This document shows, one piece after another, positions 53,337-62,885 of a stretch of 64,000 nt of DNA. The notes beneath the pieces were generated by a model that searched no databases, had not been told where the DNA came from, and saw only the letters and a program-made list of their open reading frames with translations. Positions within the stretch are counted from its first letter, which is position 1; each line of letters opens with the position of its first letter. Source of the DNA: Paucibacter sp. DJ2R-2 (lineage in GTDB: Bacteria; Pseudomonadota; Gammaproteobacteria; Burkholderiales; Burkholderiaceae_C). The DNA lies in the NCBI RefSeq assembly GCF_025717675.1, contig NZ_JAJIRT010000002.1, positions 372,001 through 436,000 of the forward strand. The letters run 5' to 3'. Both the position numbers and the translations under genes were made by a program.

Positions 53337-54545
53337 GTGCGCAGACTTTGGTTGATTTTCGCTCAGGCCACCACGGTGGTGCTGGCCCTGCTGTTTGTCG
53401 TCAGCACGCTGAAACCACAGTGGCTGGGCGATGCCAGGCTGGGCGGCCAGAGTGGCAACAGTGACAACAGCGCCAGCTTGCCGCTGTTCAACACGGCCCA
53501 ACCTCGCCCGCCCGCCACCGCAGCCAGTGGCGCCACGTCTGGTTCAGCACGAAGCGGTTATGCGCTGGCCGCGCGCCGCGCCGCACCGGCCGTGGTCAGC
53601 ATCACCGCCAGCAAAGCTCCCAGCCGCGCCAATGAGAACGCCGACCCCTGGTTCCGCTTTCACTTCGGCCCCCGTGGCCGCGGCCAGCAGTCTGAGCGGC
53701 CTCAGACCGGACTGGGCTCGGGCGTGATCGTCTCTGCCGACGGCTATTTGCTGACCAACAACCATGTGATCGATGGCGCCTCGGACATCGAAGTCATGCT
53801 CAGCGATGGCCGCCAAGCCCGCGCCACCCTGGTCGGCAGCGACCCGGAAAGCGATGTGGCGGTGCTCAAGATCGCGCTAGAGCGCCTGCCTGTGATCCAG
53901 CTCGGCAATGCCGAAGACCTGCAAGTCGGCGATGTCGTGCTGGCCATTGGCAACCCCTTCAATGTCGGCCAGACGGTCACGTCCGGCATCGTCAGCGCCC
54001 TGGGTCGTAATCAACTGGGCATCAATACCTTCGAGAATTTCATCCAGACCGATGCTGCCATCAATCCTGGCAATTCGGGCGGCGCCCTGGTGGACGCCGA
54101 AGGCAATCTGGTCGGCATCAACACCGCCATCTTCTCGCGCAGCGGTGGCAGCCTGGGCATTGGCTTTGCCATTCCGGTCAGCACGGCGCGCCAGGTGATG
54201 GAGTCATTGATACGCGACGGTCAGGTGGCACGCGGTTGGATTGGCGTGCAGACCCGTGAACTGACGCCTGAGTTCGCTGAAGCCTTCAAAGTCACGGTCA
54301 AGCAAGGGGTGCTGATCAGCGGCGTGGTGGCTGATGCTCCCGCGGCCAAGGCCGGTCTCAAGCCGGGCGATGTGCTGACCCGCGTCGGCGAAACGCCCGT
54401 GGCCTCCCCTGCCCAGTTGCTCACCGCCGTCTCGGCGCTCAAGCCCAAGACCGGCACCCAAGTCACCGTGCATCGTGCGGGTCAGCAACTGGACATCGCC
54501 ATCACCGTAGCGCAACGACCCAAGCCGCAGGCAGAGCGCGAGTAG
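53337..54545 (+). CDS. DegQ/HtrA-type periplasmic serine protease
   Basis: 402 residues from the GTG at 53337 with GAGGAG ahead. One N-terminal membrane anchor (LWLIFAQATTVVLALLFVVS) and a Ser/Pro-rich linker precede a trypsin-like domain whose triad is His in LTNNHVIDGASD, Asp in DPESDVAVLKI and Ser in INPGNSGGALVDAEG. A single PDZ domain follows (VLISGVVADAPAAKAGLKPGDVL). It resembles the anchored DegS/MucD-like forms. It would degrade or refold misfolded envelope proteins. In many betaproteobacteria it lies beside the tat genes as here. Confidence 0.93.
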   Translation: MRRLWLIFAQATTVVLALLFVVSTLKPQWLGDARLGGQSGNSDNSASLPLFNTAQPRPPATAASGATSGSARSGYALAARRAAPAVVSITASKAPSRANENADPWFRFHFGPRGRGQQSERPQTGLGSGVIVSADGYLLTNNHVIDGASDIEVMLSDGRQARATLVGSDPESDVAVLKIALERLPVIQLGNAEDLQVGDVVLAIGNPFNVGQTVTSGIVSALGRNQLGINTFENFIQTDAAINPGNSGGALVDAEGNLVGINTAIFSRSGGSLGIGFAIPVSTARQVMESLIRDGQVARGWIGVQTRELTPEFAEAFKVTVKQGVLISGVVADAPAAKAGLKPGDVLTRVGETPVASPAQLLTAVSALKPKTGTQVTVHRAGQQLDIAITVAQRPKPQAERE

Positions 54546-54604
54546 GGAGGCCAAGGGCCTTGGGCTGCTCTCGGCCCAGAACCGTCGTTCGCTGAGATTT
54601 GAAT

Positions 54605-54735
54605 ACGAACGCAGAGTCCGCGGAGGTTCGCAGAGGTCGCAGAGGTCGCAGAGAGAGAAGAAGAGCGAGGATTGTGTTCTCAGCGTCCTCTGCGGTCCTC
54701 TGCGAACTCTGCGAGCTGATACTTCTCCGCGAACG
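54605..54735 (-). repeat. CGCAGAG-type dispersed repeat, copy 2
   Basis: Reading the minus strand from 54733: TTCGCGGAGAA (complement at 54723-54733), then TCGCAGAG, TTCGCAGAG and CGCAGAG units, a spacer, and on the far side GCAGAGG/CGCAGAG complements at 54608-54660. Same organisation as copy 1 at 11941-12070 but in the opposite orientation. Both copies lie between a plus-strand gene end and a converging minus-strand gene end. Confidence 0.7.
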
Positions 54736-54780
54736 ACGGCTCAATGCCGATTGCAGCCGTCACCCCGTTCCGAGCCAGCC

Positions 54781-54808
54781 AAAAAAAAGGCGCCCCAACC
54801 GGGCGCCT
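54781..54808 (-). terminator. Intrinsic terminator of tatC
   Basis: On the minus strand: AGGCGCCC-GGTTG-GGGCGCCT followed by eight T, about 24 bases past the tatC stop. Confidence 0.9.
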
Positions 54809-54831
54809 GATTTGGCCAGAACTGCAAGCAA

Positions 54832-55608
54832 TCACTCTGGGCTGTCCGGTGCTTTGGAGTAGCGAATGAAATAACCGGCCGCAAACAGGCCCAGCTCGTA
54901 GAGGATGCACATGGGAATCGCCAGCGCCAGCTGAGACACCACATCGGGCGGCGTGATGACCGCTGCAATGACAAAGGCCAGGACGATGAAGTACTGGCGG
55001 AAATCACGCAGCTTCTGCACCGACACCAGGCCCATGCGCGCCAACACCACCACCACCACCGGCACCTCAAAGGCAGCTCCGAAGGCGATGAACATGGACA
55101 TCACAAAGCTCAGATACGCCTCGATATCGGGTGACGCCGTGATGCTCTTGGGTGCGAAGCTCTGGATGAACTTGAACACCTGGCCGAACACGAAGAAATA
55201 GCAAAACGCCACGCCCACGATGAACAGCAAAGTGCTGGAGAACACGAGGGGCAGGACCAAACGCTTTTCGTGCGAATACAAGCCCGGGGCGACAAAAGCC
55301 CAGACCTGGTAGAGCACCACCGGCAGGGCCACCAGGAAAGCCGCCAGCAAAGTGATCTTCAGCGGCACCAGGAAGGGAGAGATCACATTGGTCGCGATCA
55401 AGGTCGTACCTTTAGGCAGCTGCGCCACCAGGGGAGCGGCCAAGAGGTCGTAGAGCGCAGCGGGGCCCGGATAGAAGGCCAACACACCAAACACCAGCAG
55501 CACGGCCAAGCTTGCGCGCACCAGGCGGTCACGCAGCTCGATCAGGTGGGAGACAAAGGGCTGCTCGGTGCCCGCGAGTTCGTCCTCGGGCTTGTGGGAA
55601 TCGGTCAT
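54832..55608 (-). CDS. tatC: Twin-arginine translocase subunit TatC
   Basis: 258 residues from the ATG at 55608, in an ATGA overlap with tatB. Six transmembrane helices. The conserved first segment [20 protein letters not shown] contains the cytoplasmic glutamate/arginine patch that binds twin-arginine signals; [20 protein letters not shown] and [20 protein letters not shown] are also typical. TatC with TatB forms the receptor that passes folded proteins such as the Rieske protein to TatA pores. Confidence 0.97.
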   Translation of the reverse strand: MTDSHKPEDELAGTEQPFVSHLIELRDRLVRASLAVLLVFGVLAFYPGPAALYDLLAAPLVAQLPKGTTLIATNVISPFLVPLKITLLAAFLVALPVVLYQVWAFVAPGLYSHEKRLVLPLVFSSTLLFIVGVAFCYFFVFGQVFKFIQSFAPKSITASPDIEAYLSFVMSMFIAFGAAFEVPVVVVVLARMGLVSVQKLRDFRQYFIVLAFVIAAVITPPDVVSQLALAIPMCILYELGLFAAGYFIRYSKAPDSPE

Positions 55609-56084
55609 GGAAATCGGCGTGCAGAGCTGGGGCGGAAGCGCGCCACGCGGGCGGCACCGGACTGGGCATGACGGCGCACACCTTGGCGCTGCTTGTACCA
55701 CTGCGGCGTGGCGCCGCGTTTGACCCGCCAGTTCTTCTTGGGGTGGCTGTAGCTGGGCGGCTCGGCATGTTCCGAGCTCAAGCTCGGGGTGCGGCCGCTG
55801 ACATCGGCCCAAGTCTGGTCGAAGGCCTGAGTGGCGGAATGGATTTCTTGCTGCACGCTGTCTTGGACATCACGAGCAGCCGTCTCCATCTCCGTCTTCA
55901 TTTTCTTGAGCTCTTCCAGCTCCATGGAACGGCTGACCTCCGCCTTGACATCGGACACATAGCGCTGTGCCTTGCCAATCAAATGGCCGATGGTGCGCGC
56001 CACGCGCGGCAGGCGCTCGGGGCCAATGACGATCAGGGCCACGCCACCGATCAAAGCCAGCTTGTCAAATCCGAAATCGATCAT
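55605..56084 (-). CDS. tatB: Sec-independent translocase TatB
   Basis: 159 residues. The N-terminal transmembrane helix [20 protein letters not shown] is followed by the [13 protein letters not shown] hinge and amphipathic helix, then a long cytoplasmic tail. The tail ends in a basic, Arg-rich patch ([20 protein letters not shown]...). The stop overlaps tatC by 4 bp, and the gene starts 52 bp after tatA. Confidence 0.94.
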   Translation of the reverse strand: MIDFGFDKLALIGGVALIVIGPERLPRVARTIGHLIGKAQRYVSDVKAEVSRSMELEELKKMKTEMETAARDVQDSVQQEIHSATQAFDQTWADVSGRTPSLSSEHAEPPSYSHPKKNWRVKRGATPQWYKQRQGVRRHAQSGAARVARFRPSSARRFP

Positions 56085-56136
56085 GCGAAGGTCAGGCGCT
56101 CAGCCGGCCGGCGAAGAGACAACAAGGCGCGGGCGC

Positions 56137-56376
56137 TCAAGAACGGGTCTTGGCTTCGACGTCGACGGTGTTGGCATCCTGCGCCTTGGCGCTGTTGCTG
56201 ACCTGCTGGGCCGGCGTGGCTGCGGTATCGCTGCTGGAACCGTCCTTCATGCCGTCCTTGAAACCCTTGACGGCCGAGCCGAGGTCAGAGCCGACGTTCT
56301 TCAGCTTCTTGGTGCCGAAAACCACGATGACGATCAACAGCACGATCAGCCAGTGCCAAATACTGAAGGAACCCAT
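56137..56376 (-). CDS. tatA: Sec-independent translocase TatA
   Basis: 79 residues. Short N-terminal transmembrane helix [37 protein letters not shown] amphipathic helix, and an acidic, Ala/Ser-rich tail. Many copies form the pore that carries folded proteins across the inner membrane. It starts the tatABC set; hinT lies 76 bp upstream on the same strand. Confidence 0.94.
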   Translation of the reverse strand: MGSFSIWHWLIVLLIVIVVFGTKKLKNVGSDLGSAVKGFKDGMKDGSSSDTAATPAQQVSNSAKAQDANTVDVEAKTRS

Positions 56377-56452
56377 TATTTCTCTCCTGCGATGGAAGCG
56401 GCCATTCTAGTTGGCGCGCATGACAGTTCTGCGAGCGCGGACTTGAGCGACC

Positions 56453-56800
56453 TCAACCCTTGGCCCAGGGACGGGGCCCACCCATGACATGCATATGCAG
56501 GTGATAGACCTCTTGCCCGCCATCTGGGCCGGTATTGATGACAGTTCGGAAGCCATTTGTGACACCCAGCTCGCGCATCAGCTTGGGCGCTAGAACTGTC
56601 ATACGGCCCAGCAGCTCGGCATGGGCCTCGGTGGCCTCGGCCAGAGAGGACAGATGCAGTTTCGGGATCAGCAGGATGTGAACTGGCGCCCATGGGTTGA
56701 TGTCATGAAAGGCCAGGATGTGCTCATCCTCATAAACCTTGCGGCTGGGAATCTGGCCCGCGGCGATCTTGCAAAACAGGCAATTGGGATCGTGTGACAT
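56453..56800 (-). CDS. hinT: HinT-type histidine triad nucleotide hydrolase
   Basis: 115 residues from the ATG at 56800. The Zn-ligand pair is in NCLFCKIAAGQIPSRKVYED, and the catalytic histidine triad in EVYHLHMHVMGGP. HinT acts as a purine nucleoside phosphoramidase. The hisE-hinT-tat neighbourhood is common in betaproteobacteria. Distinct from the longer HIT protein at 1527-1991. Confidence 0.95.
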   Translation of the reverse strand: MSHDPNCLFCKIAAGQIPSRKVYEDEHILAFHDINPWAPVHILLIPKLHLSSLAEATEAHAELLGRMTVLAPKLMRELGVTNGFRTVINTGPDGGQEVYHLHMHVMGGPRPWAKG

Positions 56801-56840
56801 GAGCGTAAGGATATTCAAGAAGCGAGCAAAACAGGTTCGA

Positions 56841-57233
56841 TCAGGCCATGGCTCGGCCGGCATTCATGGCCAGCCAGCCGCGCAGGACGCGATACAAGAA
56901 CCAGATCGACACTAGGACCCAGGCGATCCAGCCAGGGACCAGAAACAAAGTCCAGAGTGGCGCCGTCAGCAGATACAAAAAGCCGGCCCAGGCGACCGAG
57001 CGCAAACGCCAGCTGAAGTGACTGGCCTGCCAGCTGCCAGCGGCATCACCGCGCTTGAGCAGGTCGATCACCACAGCAATCAGCAACAGCAAGACACTGG
57101 CCTGCACGCCCGGCAGCACCGCCCCGACCGCCACCACGGTGTGCAGAAGATAGCTGATCAAACCCACGGTGCGCAGGCTGCGCTCCTGCTGCGCGTCCAG
57201 CAGCACGGTGTTGGTGTTGGTGTTGTCAGTCAT
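56841..57233 (-). CDS. Small membrane protein (DUF4870-like)
   Basis: 130 residues from the ATG at 57233 with three to four hydrophobic segments ([60 protein letters not shown]). The start overlaps the hisE end by 8 bp. Size, topology and place between hisE and hinT match the DUF4870 / small membrane gene usual at this position in Burkholderiales. No known function. Confidence 0.8.
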   Translation of the reverse strand: MTDNTNTNTVLLDAQQERSLRTVGLISYLLHTVVAVGAVLPGVQASVLLLLIAVVIDLLKRGDAAGSWQASHFSWRLRSVAWAGFLYLLTAPLWTLFLVPGWIAWVLVSIWFLYRVLRGWLAMNAGRAMA

Positions 57234-57600
57234 TGGGCTCCTCCTCGCCTTTGGCCTTCTGGCCACGGGCGGCGAATTCCTGCAAGCCGGACAAGCCTTC
57301 GCGGCGCGCCAGCTCGTTCAAGACATCGGCCGGCTTCAAGCCGAAAGCCGAGAGCGCAATGATGGAGTGGAACCAAAGATCAGCGACCTCATAGACCACC
57401 TTTTGCGCATCGCCATCCTTGGCGGCCATGACGGTTTCGGTGGCCTCCTCGCCGACCTTTTTCAAGATGGCATCCAGGCCCTTGTCAAAGAGCTTGGCCA
57501 CATAGCTGGTGGCCGGGTCGCCGCCGTTGGCGGGCTTGCGCGACTCGATCACGGCGGCCAGTTTGGCCAGGGTGTCATTGCCTTGCGTGGAGGGGTTCAT
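57226..57600 (-). CDS. hisE: Phosphoribosyl-ATP pyrophosphatase
   Basis: 124 residues. HisE removes pyrophosphate from phosphoribosyl-ATP, the second step of histidine synthesis. The MazG-like helical core is evident: [31 protein letters not shown] and [19 protein letters not shown] with the metal-binding Glu/Asp. It overlaps hisI by 4 bp, so the two steps are coupled. Confidence 0.96.
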   Translation of the reverse strand: MNPSTQGNDTLAKLAAVIESRKPANGGDPATSYVAKLFDKGLDAILKKVGEEATETVMAAKDGDAQKVVYEVADLWFHSIIALSAFGLKPADVLNELARREGLSGLQEFAARGQKAKGEEEPND

Positions 57601-57992
57601 TTGTAAATCCGCTCCGGGTCCTTGAGCACAGCGTCCGCCGCCACCCAGGCTCCGTTGTCAAAACGTTGGAAGAAACAGCTGTGGCGTCCGGTGTGGCAAG
57701 CGATGCCGGGCTCGTGCCCGTTCTGCGTGATCTTGAGCAGCAGCACATCGTTGTCACAGTCCAATCGCATCTCATGCACGGTCTGGGTGTGGCCGGATTC
57801 CTCGCCCTTGTGCCAGAACTTCTGGCGCGAACGGCTCCAGTACACCGCCTCGCCCTGGGCCGCCGTGCGGCGCAAGGCCTCGCGGTTCATCCAGGCGAAC
57901 ATCAGCACGTCGCCGCTGTCACGCTCCTGCGCGATCACGGGCAGCAGCCCGTCGGCATCCCATTTGATTTGATCCAGCCAGTCGTCAGTCAT
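57597..57992 (-). CDS. hisI: Phosphoribosyl-AMP cyclohydrolase
   Basis: 131 residues from the ATG at 57992. HisI opens the purine ring of phosphoribosyl-AMP, the third step of histidine synthesis. Marks: [20 protein letters not shown], the zinc/magnesium site [10 protein letters not shown] and [11 protein letters not shown]. It normally follows hisF; here a Nudix gene lies upstream instead, so the rest of the his operon is elsewhere. Confidence 0.96.
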   Translation of the reverse strand: MTDDWLDQIKWDADGLLPVIAQERDSGDVLMFAWMNREALRRTAAQGEAVYWSRSRQKFWHKGEESGHTQTVHEMRLDCDNDVLLLKITQNGHEPGIACHTGRHSCFFQRFDNGAWVAADAVLKDPERIYK

Positions 57993-58018
57993 GCGCAGCA
58001 GTGTAGTGGCGGGCTGGC

Positions 58019-58486
58019 TCAGACCTGGTGCGTGGGGCCGGTGTGCGAACGCTCGGCGGCAAACCAGTCCAGCACCGGAATCGTGCCCGGCAGCACCGGC
58101 CGCACCTCGACCGGCAGCGCCTGCCAGGCCATGGTCTGCTGCTCGCGCATCTGGAACTCGCCCTGCCAGTCGAAGACCTTGCAGAAATGCAGGCGCACGC
58201 GGGCATGGGGGTAGTCCATCACCAGCTCTTGCCAAGGGTGAGCGGCGCCGATGGTGATGCCCAGTTCTTCTTGCAACTCGCGGCGCAGGGCTTGCTCCAC
58301 CGTCTCGCCGGCCTCCAGCTTGCCGCCGGGGAATTCCCAGTAGCCGGCGTAGACCTTGCCTTCGGGTCGCGAGGTGAGCAGGAAGCGCCCTTCCCGACCA
58401 TGCGCATCGCGCTCGACCAATACGCCCACGGCCACCTCGACCGGCACGCGGTCGGTGGGCGCCATTCCGGTCAAGGACTCAGACAT
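58019..58486 (-). CDS. Nudix hydrolase (MutT-like)
   Basis: 155 residues from the ATG at 58486. The Nudix box is complete: [20 protein letters not shown] followed by ELG. The N-terminal part [20 protein letters not shown] and [20 protein letters not shown] resemble MutT, which clears 8-oxo-dGTP from the nucleotide pool. It overlaps the DUF815 gene by 8 bp. MutT activity is likely but other Nudix specificities are possible. Confidence 0.9.
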   Translation of the reverse strand: MSESLTGMAPTDRVPVEVAVGVLVERDAHGREGRFLLTSRPEGKVYAGYWEFPGGKLEAGETVEQALRRELQEELGITIGAAHPWQELVMDYPHARVRLHFCKVFDWQGEFQMREQQTMAWQALPVEVRPVLPGTIPVLDWFAAERSHTGPTHQV

Positions 58487-59429
58487 GATCGAGACCCTCC
58501 GGCGCCTGGCCCGCAATCACGGCCGGCGCCTCCTGCACCGGCGCGCCACGCCCGGCCAGATCGCGCGCAAACTGCGCCGCCACCCGGCCCGAGCGAGAGC
58601 CGCGCTCCAGCGCCCAGACCAAGGCCGGCTGGCGCGCCGCGGCGATTTGTGCCTCGTCCAGGCCGTGATAACGCAACCATTGCGCGGCAATCGCCAGGTA
58701 CTCGTCCTGGCTGAAGGGGTAGAAGCTCAGCCACAGGCCGAAACGCTCGGACAGGGAAATCTTTTCCTCCACCGCTTCGCCGGGATGGACCTCACCGTAC
58801 TCGGTGTGGCGGTAGCCCAGGTTGTCACGCATCTGCTCGGGCAGCAGATGGCGGCGGTTACTGGTGGCATAGATCAGCACGTTATCGCTGGCCGCGGCGA
58901 TGGAGCCGTCCAGCATGGACTTGAGCGCCTTGTAGCCCAGCTCGCCTTCGTCGAAGCTGAGGTCGTCGCAGAAGATCACAAAACGCTCGGGCCGCTCAGC
59001 GACCAGGTCGACGAGATCCGGCAGGTCGACGAGGTCGTTCTTGTCCACCTCGATCAGGCGCAAGCCCTGCGGCGCGTACTCGTTGAGCACGGCCTTGATC
59101 AGCGAGCTTTTACCTGTGCCGCGCGCGCCGGTCAGCAGCACATTGTTGGCCGGGCGGCCCTGCACAAACTGTTCGGTGTTCTGACGCAGGCGGGCTTTTT
59201 GCGGCTCGACCTCCAGCAAATCATCGAGTCGGATGCTGGCTGCATGGCGTACCGCTTCCAGCACCGGCGCGCCGCGGCGACGGCGGTAGCGGAAAGCGGC
59301 GCCAGCCTGCCAGTCGGGGGCGGCCAGGGCCTGGGGCAACACGGCCTCCAGTCGCCCCAGCAGCGCCTCGGCGCGGCTGAGCAAGCTGTTCAAAGGGCTG
59401 GCGGGGGAAAGCGAATCGAGCAGTGACAT
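58479..59429 (-). CDS. DUF815 AAA-type ATPase
   Basis: 316 residues. Walker A is VLLTGARGTGKSSLI, Walker B is RFVIFCDDLSFDEGE, with sensor-like IYATSNRRHLL and SLSERFGLWLSFYPFSQDEY. These fix it in the DUF815 family of AAA-like ATPases of unknown role, which in betaproteobacteria lies beside mutT-like and arginine genes. Cytoplasmic. The gene overlaps the Nudix gene by 8 bp, so they probably form an operon. Confidence 0.9.
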   Translation of the reverse strand: MSLLDSLSPASPLNSLLSRAEALLGRLEAVLPQALAAPDWQAGAAFRYRRRRGAPVLEAVRHAASIRLDDLLEVEPQKARLRQNTEQFVQGRPANNVLLTGARGTGKSSLIKAVLNEYAPQGLRLIEVDKNDLVDLPDLVDLVAERPERFVIFCDDLSFDEGELGYKALKSMLDGSIAAASDNVLIYATSNRRHLLPEQMRDNLGYRHTEYGEVHPGEAVEEKISLSERFGLWLSFYPFSQDEYLAIAAQWLRYHGLDEAQIAAARQPALVWALERGSRSGRVAAQFARDLAGRGAPVQEAPAVIAGQAPEGLDHV

Positions 59430-59475
59430 ACAGGCAGTTTAAGGGCGCGCCGCTACCGCCCTGTGGACCGATGAC

Positions 59476-60147
59476 TCAGCGTGCCAGCATGCGCAGAGCC
59501 GCTTCCATCTGCTCGATCGGGCTGCGCTTGAAGCCCGAGCGGGCATAGCGCTGCAGTCGGCCGATGACGAAGCTGACCAGCACCGAAGCTTGCGCATTGG
59601 CCTCCACCGTCGGCGTGCTGCTGCCATTGGCCTCAGCGGCGGCGCGCAAGACCTGGCGCAGAGAGCTCTCGATGCGGTCAAAAAACTGGTTCATGCGAGC
59701 GACCAGGCGTTCGTTCTCGTAAACCAGGGCGTCACCGACCATCACCCGGGTCATGCCAGGGTTGCGTTCGCCGAACTGCAAAAGCACGGCGACGATCTTC
59801 TGCGCCTGCACCGTGCCCGAGCCTTCGCGCTCGATGATCTGGTTGACCAGGGAAAAAACGCTGCCCTCAATGAACTCGATCAGGCCCTCGAACATCTGCG
59901 CCTTGCTGGCGAAATGGCGGTACAACGCGGCCTCGCTGACGTCCAGCTTGGCGGCCAGGGCGGCGGTGGTCACGCGGTCGGCACCGGGCTGCTCCAGCAT
60001 GCCGGCCAGGGTCTGCAGGATCTGCACACGACGCTCGCCAGGGCGGGGCCGCTTGCGCGCAGGCGGTGCGGTGCTGACGGTTTCGGCGGACTCAGTCGAT
60101 GGCGCCTCGACGGGCACGGCAGTGGATTCGGGCACGGAGGCTGACAT
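59476..60147 (-). CDS. slmA: SlmA-like nucleoid occlusion factor (TetR family)
   Basis: 223 residues. A TetR-type helix-turn-helix (VTTAALAAKLDVSEAALYRH) is followed by the SlmA pattern FASKAQMFEGLIEFIEGSVF and QAQKIVAVLLQFGERNPGMT. SlmA binds chromosomal sites and blocks FtsZ rings over the nucleoid. The N-terminal ~30 residues are Pro/Ser/Glu-rich and longer than in E. coli. Name based on motif resemblance. Confidence 0.85.
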   Translation of the reverse strand: MSASVPESTAVPVEAPSTESAETVSTAPPARKRPRPGERRVQILQTLAGMLEQPGADRVTTAALAAKLDVSEAALYRHFASKAQMFEGLIEFIEGSVFSLVNQIIEREGSGTVQAQKIVAVLLQFGERNPGMTRVMVGDALVYENERLVARMNQFFDRIESSLRQVLRAAAEANGSSTPTVEANAQASVLVSFVIGRLQRYARSGFKRSPIEQMEAALRMLAR

Positions 60148-60272
60148 CGGTCGGTCGGTTGAAAAAGTGGCCGACCACGCGGGCCGGAAACGCGACTCAG
60201 CAGGCGAGGCTCAACCCACTGCGCGGCCGATTCTGGCACAGCCGAACCCCGCTCCCGATGTCAATCGGACCT

Positions 60273-60968
60273 TCAGTCGCGCAACCAACCCAGACGACGT
60301 GCTTCGTAGATGGCCTCCACCTTGGAGCGCACATGAAGCTTGCGGTAAACCCGCTTCACATAGGTCATCACCGTGTGCGGCGAGACCTGCATGAACTTGG
60401 CGATCTCATCGAAGGTGAAGCCCTTGGCGGCCAGGTGCAGGACTCGTGATTCCTGCTCGGACAGGGCCACGGCGTCTTCGTCCGTGGCCAAGGCATGAGC
60501 AACCGCCGCACCAGAGCCAGACGCCGCCGTATGTTGCGGCAATGCTGGTGCCAGACGCAGCAGCAGACGGCGCGCAATCACCGGGCTGATCGGGCTGCCG
60601 CCGGCGCGCAAGCAGCGCAGTTGCTCGGGCAGATCAAGGGCCAGGCTGTCCTTGAGCAAATAGCCGGTAGCCCCGGCCTCGATGCTGGACAGCACATGCT
60701 GCTCATCGCCGAACACCGAGATCACCATGACCTCGCATTGCGGCCGCGTCTGCGCGGCATGGCGGATCAGCTCGATGCCGCTGCCGCCCGGCAGATCGAG
60801 GTCGACCAGGAGCACGTCAGGGTTCAGGCGGTCAAACAGCTGCCGACCTTGGGCCAGATCGGTGGCCATGCCGAGCAGGCGGATATCGGTCACCGAGGCC
60901 AAGGAACGGCTGAAGGCGTCGCGGAAACTGAGCTGGTCTTCGACGATCAGAACGGAGAAAGCGGACAT
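60273..60968 (-). CDS. NarL/LuxR-type response regulator
   Basis: 231 residues from the ATG at 60968. A receiver domain carries the phosphoacceptor Asp in PDVLLVDLDLPGGSGIELIR with the switch Lys in GYLLKDSLAL. A GerE/LuxR helix-turn-helix forms the C-terminus: LSEQESRVLHLAAKGFTFDE, IAKFMQVSPHTVMTYVKRVY and RKLHVRSKVEAIYEARRL. It should bind DNA once phosphorylated. No kinase gene adjoins it, so it is an orphan; pairing with the large hybrid kinase near 3 kb is only a possibility. Confidence 0.93.
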   Translation of the reverse strand: MSAFSVLIVEDQLSFRDAFSRSLASVTDIRLLGMATDLAQGRQLFDRLNPDVLLVDLDLPGGSGIELIRHAAQTRPQCEVMVISVFGDEQHVLSSIEAGATGYLLKDSLALDLPEQLRCLRAGGSPISPVIARRLLLRLAPALPQHTAASGSGAAVAHALATDEDAVALSEQESRVLHLAAKGFTFDEIAKFMQVSPHTVMTYVKRVYRKLHVRSKVEAIYEARRLGWLRD

Positions 60969-61087
60969 GGAGGCCCCGGGTTGAAGCGGCCGATTCTGCA
61001 CGGCCGCTGCGGGCGCGGCAAACTCAAATCACTGACTGAGCCTTCTTTGACCCAAACACCACGCTCCGCAGCACACAGATCAGCGAT

Positions 61088-61822
61088 TCAGCCACAAGAA
61101 CCTGACGTCGGATCCCCACGGCATGCCGTCTCCAACGATTTCAATTGGGCCAGGCTGCGCACCCGCTGATCGACATAGACTGGTCGACGGCGCAAACGCG
61201 CCCCCGCCTCGGGGCCTATGGTGGCGCGCTGGAGCCAACGCTGCATCCAGACCGTGGACATACCGACGCCGCGCGCCACCTTCTGGTGCACCAGGGTGTC
61301 TTCCACCAGCGTGCACTGGCCGGGCTGCAGGCGCAGGCGGGCCAGCAGATGGCGGAACATGCGCGCATCGGGCTTGGGTCGCAGCTGTCCGAACATGCGC
61401 ATCTGTTCCATGGCGACCACGCCTTCGAAGTCACGCGACATGCCCAGCGCCGCCAGCACCCGCAAGGCATAGGCCAACGGCGCATTGGTCAGCAGGAACT
61501 TGCGCCCAGGCAGGCGGCGCAAGGCCGCCAGATCATGGGCATGACTGTGCAGATGGTCTTCCAGGCCCGGCAAGGCATGGGTCTGCGCCAGGAAATGGGC
61601 TGCCGACACGCCATGGTGCCGCTCCAACCCGAGCAAGGTGGCGCCGTAGCGATGCCAATAGCGGGCACGCAGCTCACTGGCCTCGTCACGCGGCAAGTCC
61701 AGATACTCGGCGATGTAATCGGTCATCGCCACATTGAGCGCCCCGAACACATGGCCGGAGGCCTTGTGCAGGGTGTTGTCGAGGTCGAAGAACCAGACCC
61801 GGGAACTGCGCCGGTCAGCCAT
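61088..61822 (-). CDS. HAD-family pyrimidine 5'-nucleotidase-like protein
   Basis: 244 residues. HAD motif I is FFDLDNTLHKAS, motif II is KFLLTNAPLAYALRVL, motif III contains Lys in QLRPKPDARMF and motif IV is CTLVEDTLVHQKVARG. The pattern DNTLH and TNAP fit the pyrimidine 5'-nucleotidase (SDT1/YjjG-like) group that dephosphorylates UMP/CMP or small phosphate esters. Nine bases separate it from argB upstream, so they may share a transcript. Confidence 0.87.
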   Translation of the reverse strand: MADRRSSRVWFFDLDNTLHKASGHVFGALNVAMTDYIAEYLDLPRDEASELRARYWHRYGATLLGLERHHGVSAAHFLAQTHALPGLEDHLHSHAHDLAALRRLPGRKFLLTNAPLAYALRVLAALGMSRDFEGVVAMEQMRMFGQLRPKPDARMFRHLLARLRLQPGQCTLVEDTLVHQKVARGVGMSTVWMQRWLQRATIGPEAGARLRRRPVYVDQRVRSLAQLKSLETACRGDPTSGSCG

Positions 61823-61831
61823 GGGGCGGTC

Positions 61832-62749
61832 TCAGTGAGACCGAATCATGGTTCCGTACGCTTGGTCCGACAGGATCTCCAGCAGCATCGCATGCGGCAC
61901 GCGGCCGTCGATGATGTGGACGGCGTTGACGCCACTCTTGGCGGCGTCGATGGCGCCGGCGATCTTGGGGATCATGCCGCCGCTGATGGTGCCGTCCGCC
62001 ACCAGCTCGTCGATGCGGCGCGGGGTCAGCTCGGTCAGCAGCTGGCCATCCTTGTCCAGCACACCGCGGATGTTCGTGAGCATCAAGAGCTTCTCAGCCT
62101 TCAGCACCGTGGCCAGCTTGGCCGCCACCACATCGGCATTGATGTTGTAACTTTCATTGTTCTCGCCGAAGCCGATCGGGCTGACCACGGGGATGAACTG
62201 GTCGTCCTGCAAGGCTTTGACCACGCTGGGGTCGATGGAGACGATGTCGCCGACCTGGCCGATGTCGTGCTCCTTGCTCGGATCGTCCTTGTCTTGAATC
62301 ATGAGTTTCTTGGCGCGGATCATGCCGCCGTCGCGCCCGGTCAGGCCCACGGCCTTGCCGCCGGCGGCATTGATCAGGCCCACCACATCCTGCTGCACCT
62401 CACCGGCCAGCACCCACTCGACCACGTCCATGGTCTCCGCATCGGTGACGCGCATGCCCTGGATGAAATGGCCTTGCTTGCCCAGCTTGCTCAAGAGGCC
62501 TTCGATCTGCGGGCCGCCACCGTGCACCACCACCGGGTTCAGGCCCACCAGCTTGAGCAGCACCACGTCCTCGGCGAAGTCTTTTTGCAGCTCCGGGTCG
62601 GTCATGGCATTGCCACCGTACTTGATGACGATGGTCTTGCCGTGGTACTTGCGGATATAGGGCAAAGCCTGGGACAGGATCTCGGCCTTTTCACGCGGGG
62701 CAATGTGGGCCACATCGGTGCTGGAGGTGGCGGTCGTGTCGTTCTTCAT
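61832..62749 (-). CDS. argB: Acetylglutamate kinase
   Basis: 305 residues from the ATG at 62749. It phosphorylates N-acetylglutamate in arginine synthesis. Marks: [59 protein letters not shown] and [20 protein letters not shown]. The N-terminal extension (about 25 residues before the kinase core) is the type found in arginine-regulated enzymes. Divergent from the cation transporter gene. Confidence 0.97.
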   Translation of the reverse strand: MKNDTTATSSTDVAHIAPREKAEILSQALPYIRKYHGKTIVIKYGGNAMTDPELQKDFAEDVVLLKLVGLNPVVVHGGGPQIEGLLSKLGKQGHFIQGMRVTDAETMDVVEWVLAGEVQQDVVGLINAAGGKAVGLTGRDGGMIRAKKLMIQDKDDPSKEHDIGQVGDIVSIDPSVVKALQDDQFIPVVSPIGFGENNESYNINADVVAAKLATVLKAEKLLMLTNIRGVLDKDGQLLTELTPRRIDELVADGTISGGMIPKIAGAIDAAKSGVNAVHIIDGRVPHAMLLEILSDQAYGTMIRSH

Positions 62750-62885
62750 GGCGGGCGCGCAGGCAGCACACAGGAGTTTGAAACTGGCGCGATTGTAGGG
62801 TCGCGGTGTTGGGTCGCGTGTGGGGTCGCGAACCTGGCTGACACGGCTTAAGCCAGGCTTCAGCCAGGGCAGCCACAATGCCGCC

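Noticed and set aside
54605-54735. CGCAGAG units considered as a CRISPR array
   Set aside because: Units are 7-9 bases, spacers are 1-8 bases and irregular, and the complementary half makes it a palindrome-type repeat; no cas genes.
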